A stretch of DNA of 64,000 bases from Nicotiana tabacum (lineage: Eukaryota > Streptophyta > Magnoliopsida > Solanales > Solanaceae). Positions 59,401-64,000 of the stretch are shown piece after piece. Each line of letters starts with the position of its first letter. The stretch's first letter is position 1. A program made the position numbers and the translations under genes. Under the pieces are notes generated by a model. That model did not search any database. It saw only the letters and a list, made by a program, of their open reading frames with translations, and had not been told where the DNA came from. The stretch covers positions 101,330,266 to 101,394,265 of the forward strand of contig NC_134102.1 in NCBI RefSeq assembly GCF_000715075.1, read 5' to 3'.

Positions 59401-60542
59401 CATCTTTCATAGGGATGCATCAGTATTATTTGACCCAGGCTCTACGTATTCATATGTGTGTTCTTATTTTACTCCACATTTGGGGGTATCTAGGGATTCT
59501 TTGAGTTCCCATGTTTATGTATCTACTCCTGTGGGAGATTCTCTCTTTGTGGACTGCGTATATCGGTCGTGTTTGATTGCTCTTAGTGGTTTTGAGACCA
59601 GAGATGATTTGTTATTTCTCAGTATGGTAGATTTTGATGTAATCTTGGGCATGGACTGGTTGTCGCCCCATTATGCTCTTCTTGATTGTCACGCTAAGAC
59701 CGTGATGCTGGCTATGCCAGGTTTTCCGAGAGTAGAGTGGAGAGGTACCTTAGAGTATACTCCCCGCAGGGTCATTTCATTTCTTAAGGCTCAGCGAATG
59801 GTTGAGAAGGGGTGTGATGCGTATTTGGCCTATGTGAGAAATGTCAGTATTGATACCCCTACAGTCGAGTCAGTTCCAGCAGTGAGGGACTTTCCAGATG
59901 TGTTTCCAACTGATCGTTTGGGTATGCCGCCCGATAGAGATATTGATTTTGGCATTGATTTGTTGCCGGGCACTCAGCCCATCTCTATTCCTCCATATCG
60001 TATGGCTCCTCCTGAATTAAAGGATTTGAAGGAGCAGTTGCAGGAGTTTCTTGATAAGGGCTTCATCAGGCCCAGTGTATCACCTTGGGGTGCTCCGGTC
60101 TTATTTGTGAAGAAGAAGGATGGTTCTATGCGTATGTGTATTGATTATCGGCAGTTGAACAAGGTTACAGTGAAGAACATGTATCCTTTGCCTCGCATTG
60201 ATGACTTATTTGATCAGTTACAGGGTGCCAGGGTGTTTTCCAAGATTGACTTGCGTTCTGTCTATCATCAATTGAAGATTCGGGAGCCGGATATCCCGAA
60301 GACTACTTTTAGGACCAGATATGGTCACTATGAGTTTCTTGTCATGTCATTTGGGCTGACCAATGCCCCAGCAACCTTTATACATTTGAGGCACAGTGTA
60401 TTCCGGTGACGACATCCTGGTATATTCCCGGTCTCGGGAAGATCATGAGCAGCACCTGAGGACCGTGCTTCAGACTTTGAGGGAGGAGAGGTTGTATGCA
60501 AAATTTTCTAAGTGTGAATTTTGGCTTGATTCAGTGACATTC
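59401..60542 (+). pseudogene. pol: Chromovirus protease and reverse transcriptase (first half of pol)
   Basis: The protease active site is at about 59413-59450 ([15 protein letters not shown]). Then [22 protein letters not shown], the linker [20 protein letters not shown], and RT motifs [37 protein letters not shown], and [14 protein letters not shown]. At about 60405 a deletion of some 30-40 bp removes residues before the catalytic DD, leaving [11 protein letters not shown] in another frame. RT continues as [17 protein letters not shown] and stops at 60542, where Athila gag begins. The remaining pol is at 49783-47810 on the opposite strand. Confidence 0.87.
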
Positions 60543-62405
60543 TTGGGCCACATAGAGGATCCACAACAGCACATCCTGAACTTCTTGGAGATTAGTGATA
60601 CCTATATCACCAACGGAGTCACTCCAGACTATGTGAGGCTCACACTTTTCCCATTCTCTCTGTTGGGCGAAGTAGAGTGATGGCTGAAGGCAGAACCAAC
60701 TAATTCTATTACATCATGGAACAATCTGGCAAGGAAATTTTTGGCAAGGTTCTTCCCTTCAGGAAAAACTGCAAAGATCAGAATTGAGATAGTCGCCTTC
60801 AAACAGAAAACGGGGGAGTCTTTATACTCAGCTTGGGAGAGGTTTAAGGGGATGCTTGAAGACTGTCCTTATCACAATCAAACAAAAAAAGTATTAGCTC
60901 ACACTTTCATAGAAGGGCTACATCTTGAGACAAAGATTGTGGTGGATGCTGCAGCTGGAGGTCAAGTGTTGGAGAAAAGCATTGATGAGATATATGTGTT
61001 ACTGAACAAATTCTCCAAAAGCAATCCTGATTGGCAAGGAGAGATAGGCAGACACACAGTGCAAATATCTGCAGGGGTTCTCGAGTTAGATGTCGTCTCT
61101 GCATTATCAGCGCAGATTTCCATATTGACCAACCAAGTCAATCAGATGACCTTGGTTATTAACAAGCAACAAGCCCAACCAGTGCAACAGGTTCAATTGT
61201 TTTGTGAAGTATGTGGAGAGGGTCATACAAGTGACTTATGCCCAGTTAATCTAGAGTCTGTCTGAGTTTTGGGTAATGCAAATAGGGTCCAGACAAACCA
61301 GTATGGGAACACTTACAATCCCAATTGGAGGAACCACCCAAACTTCTCTTGGGGTGAAAACTAAGGTGCTCAGAATCAATACAGGCCTCAAGAACCTCAA
61401 CAACAATATTGACCACCTCAGGTTGATTAACATGAAAACTCAACGAGCCACCTTGAGGAGATTATGAAAAAATTAATGGATGATCAGCAGGCCCAAGCAG
61501 CAGCAATAAGAAATTTGGAGCGACAAATGGGACAACTTGCCAGTGCCCAAAATACTCAACCAATTAGAGCTCTTCCAAGCGACACTGAGGCTAATCATAA
61601 GGCATCTATTAATGTTGTGTCATTGAGGAATGGGAGATAGTTAGAAGAAGTCCAATCCAAAAAGAGAAAACAAGTGACCTTTAATGAGGAGCCGGAGTTG
61701 GAATCAGAAAAATCAAAGGAGTCAGAGAAGCCAGCTGAAGAGGTGGTGGTTAAGCAACCTCCACCATTAGTTGTGAGGCCACCACCTTCGTACCCTCAAA
61801 GATTGCAGAAAGTGAAGGATAATGTCGCTTATAAAAAGTTTCTTGATATTTTAAAGCAAGTGCAAATCAATATTCCACTGGTATACATCCTGCAAGAAGT
61901 GCCCAAATATGCAAAATACATCAAGGACATAGTGGAAAATAAAAGGAGGTTGACTGAATTTGAGACTGTGACACTCACTGAGGAATGTAGCTCTAGAATC
62001 CAAAGCAAGCTACCTCAGAAATTGAAGGATCCGGGTAGTTTCACTATCCAAATCTCGATTGGTAAGCATGCAGTCGGGCGAGTTTTGAGTGATCTTGGAG
62101 AGAGCATCAATTTGATGCCGCTATCTATGTTCAAACAGTTGGGGTTGGGTGGGCCACGCCCAACAACGGTAATCTTACTGTTGGCTGATCGCTCCCTTGC
62201 TCATCATGAAGGAGTGATTGAAGATGTGTTAGTTCAAGTGGGTTCTTTCATATTCCCTGCTAATTTTATTATCTTAGACTACGAGCATGATTAGGAAGTC
62301 CCATTTATTTTGGGGCATCCATTCTTAGCCATGGGCTGAGCTATTATTAATGTATGCGAATGAAAGATGACGATGAGAGTCGGTGATCGAGTGGAGGTAT
62401 TCAAA
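60543..62405 (+). pseudogene. gag: Athila gag to protease (right copy)
   Basis: Reverse complement of left 17364-19213. It resumes gag at [12 protein letters not shown], has the same TGA after LLGEVE (60680), the same gag stop after PVNLESV (61265), a zinc knuckle CEVCGEGHTSDLC and the protease piece 61674-62294 with DLGESINLMP, where left has DLGASI. The 174-codon gag part differs from left by one residue (QKTGES against QKMGES). It ends at 62405, past protease in the region before RT, joining unrelated DNA. Confidence 0.88.
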
Positions 62406-63003
62406 GGCTTAACAACGCCATCCTTTTTCCACACCTTCCTACACCTCCAAGCTACGATTTGAAGGTTATGGATGCACTAATGTTTTTTATGTTAACCTGT
62501 CACTGGTCATATAGTCTGAGTAGAGATATGCATACTATTGAATGACTTATAAAAGCACGGTTAATCAGAAATTCACTGCAAAAACAATAAAAATGAAAAA
62601 CGAAATTATTAGGCAGGTAAGGCTGTTTGTGCTCAGACAGATACTTGTTTTAAATGTTGCAGCCGTAAGAACTATAACCTATGCATTTAATGTTCTTCTG
62701 TTTGAGGTTTTGCCCCAAAAAAGTCTTTTGAAATGGTATTAGCCAGTGTAGTTTGAGTTTATTTGTAATTTGTAAGAGTTTCAACGTTGGAGCAAATTGG
62801 GTAAACTAAACATAGCATTCTTCCAATGGCACAGGGATTATATATTAATTAAACATAAAAGACTTACATGACCAGTTAAAAGAACTCAATAAGCTGTTTT
62901 CTAAGGAAGCATATTCTACGAGCAAAGCAAAGATTTGGCCGTAACTATAAGAAAAGGCTTTCAGTTTTTTATGAAAGGAACTTTATCTGGTCTTGCTATT
63001 TTA
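62406..63003. other. Unassigned DNA between Athila fragment and U2
   Basis: No transposon or gene recognised. A 66-codon frame (62542-62742) has no known motif. The sequence is not a counterpart of 9996-10869, so the two arms differ here. Confidence 0.5.
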
Positions 63004-63014
63004 TTCCCACATCG
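63004..63014 (+). promoter_or_regulatory. Plant snRNA upstream sequence element
   Basis: TTCCCACATCG matches RTCCCACATCG at 10 of 11 positions and lies 32 nt before the TATA box, as for Pol II snRNA genes. Confidence 0.85.
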
Positions 63015-63046
63015 AGGGTGAGAAAAGAAGAAGCAGAAGCATCAGG

Positions 63047-63054
63047 TATAAATT
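63047..63054 (+). promoter_or_regulatory. U2 TATA box
   Basis: TATAAATT, 32 bp upstream of the U2 start. Confidence 0.8.
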
Positions 63055-63078
63055 AAGGGACTCGAGAAGAAGAAAAGC

Positions 63079-63275
63079 ATACCTTTCTCGGCCTTTTGGC
63101 TAAGATCAAGTGTAGTATCTGTTCTTATCAGTTTAATATTTGATATGTGAGTTATCGACTCACACGATATTAACTCAATATTTTAAAGGGGAGAGTCTAC
63201 CATGGTAGCTTGCTATCGGGGCTTTCACGTGTCGCCTTGGCGTTGCACTATTGCCTTGGCCTGGCACACCCTACC
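63079..63275 (+). ncRNA. U2: U2 spliceosomal snRNA, variant, full length
   Basis: 197 nt, the usual plant U2 length. U2 pairs with the intron branch site and with U6 in the spliceosome. It starts ATACCTTTCTCGGCC and keeps GGCTAAGATCAAGTGTAGTA with the branch-recognition core GTAGTA and TTCTTATCAG. A stem IIb-type pair GTGAGT/ACTCAC is present, then an Sm-like AATATTTTAAA (weaker than the usual run of U), stem III CTTGCTAT-GGGG, and the stem IV region GCGTTGCAC to CTGGCACACC. USE, TATA and 3' box are all at expected spacing, so it may be expressed. The interrupted Sm-like site is the main doubt. Confidence 0.9.
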
Positions 63276-63288
63276 AATTCTAGTGCAA
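63275..63288 (+). terminator. Plant snRNA 3'-end box
   Basis: CA, five bases, then AGTGCAA fits the plant snRNA 3'-end signal CA(N)3-10AGTNNAA exactly, right at the U2 end. Confidence 0.8.
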
Positions 63289-63772
63289 TATTGTCTTTAA
63301 AATTAGGGACAACGGGCTGTAATCTCAACAACATTTAATGATAGTAAGAAAAAGTGATGAATTCTTTTAAGCCAACACTAGTGAATGTTGCTTCAACCGA
63401 AACAAGTATCCTATTTACATATAATTTTGCATTTATTTTTACGAAAAAAAGTATTGGAAACGTTTTACATTCCAAATGAATACTACACATTGAATTCATA
63501 CGTAATGGAGTGAGAAGAAGAGGAAGAGGAACAGGAACAATAATTAAGAAAAAATATATAAAGGGGGAATGAATTTTCCACCATTTAATATTAGCATTAC
63601 ATATGTATCACTACTCCTATTAAATATTTTCAGTTTCAGTTCTCTAACTTTATATTCAAAACATAGATTACAAGAAGGAAGAACGAATAGTAAGAAATTC
63701 CTTGGCTAAATATCGTTTTTAAATGTTGTTTGTGTCTAAAAGAATAATGAGTACAATTGTACGTTACTAATT
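63289..63772. other. Unassigned U2 downstream DNA
   Basis: AT-rich, no feature recognised. Its counterpart is absent from the left arm, where the truncated U2 joins directly to the 9834 flank. Confidence 0.5.
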
Positions 63773-64000
63773 AAATAAAGAGATACAGTTAATGAATTTT
63801 ATTTGATATAAATAATTCAGGGAAAAGAAGGCCAAGTAATGAAAGAAGAAATAAATATATTTCCAGATTATGAGTTCGAGAGGTGCATAGAGTCTTCATT
63901 TTTGTCATCCCTGTAAATGCTTACCCCTAAAGATTCACTACCGCATATCTTGAGATATAGAATTTGTCAACGGAGCGCTTTGGCCATATGAAAATGCAAG
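63773..64000. repeat. Right copy of inverted flank (pairs with 9606-9834)
   Basis: Near-perfect reverse complement of 9606-9834. Continues beyond the window. Confidence 0.9.

Noticed and set aside
62542..62742. 66-codon ORF next to U2 as a gene
   Set aside because: No motif recognised, short, and no homologue at the other U2 copy.

Overview
The window is eukaryotic nuclear DNA from a plant, most likely a Solanaceae species. That placement is an inference from the LTR families: LTR starts of the type TGTAACGACC, clusters of CGCAGAAGCG/CGCAGGTGCG words, and Athila, Tat/Ogre-like and chromoviral Ty3/gypsy elements. No ordinary host protein-coding gene was recognised. Nearly everything is nested, decayed LTR retrotransposon sequence. 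The only host-type genes are two U2 spliceosomal snRNA loci: one full length (63079-63275, +) and one 3'-truncated (9835-9995, -).

Layout. 1-9300: LTR fragments of several gypsy families, three copies of a short locus-specific repeat (136-352, 3234-3528, 3642-3901), an LTR with upstream PPT (8514-9214) and one CACTA transposon end (9310 on). 9606-9995: flank plus truncated U2. 10559-10754: long AT microsatellite. 10870-20849: a complete but broken Athila element (-) with 5-bp TSD TATAT. 22675-24068: an older LTR. 24069-35300: a Tat/Ogre-like element A (-) with protease ORF, intron, dual RNase H and an open 655-codon RNase H-integrase frame. 35301-36317: LTR fragment with a captured DUF4283 piece. 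36318-44992: Tat/Ogre-like element B (+), heavily deleted, carrying an 87-bp tandem array. 44993-49783: 3' LTR and the RNase H-integrase-chromodomain half of a chromovirus (-). 49784-62405: a scrambled block with Athila pieces, an inverted second half of element B and the other half of the chromovirus. 63004-64000: U2 gene and flank.

Main structural result. Left 9606-25735 and right 49784-64000 are two copies of one locus (Athila insertion, flank, old LTR, Ogre LTR, U2 flank), about 98-99% identical by eye and originally in inverted orientation. In the right copy three breaks, in the chromovirus pol, the Athila LTR and the Athila gag, were rejoined so that a roughly 10-kb piece is inverted and an 0.8-kb Athila piece has changed sides. 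The 5-bp TSD GGGGT of element B is now split: 36313-36317 on one side, and its reverse complement at 54614-54618 on the other. This supports element B's 3' LTR having been inverted away from its 5' LTR. The two arms also kept different U2 paralogues after separate deletions. Whether this is real biology or assembly error needs spanning reads.

Nothing here forms a working pathway. The coding pieces are retrotransposon gag, protease, RT, RNase H and integrase. Most are interrupted, and RT catalytic Asp-to-Asn changes are seen in two elements.
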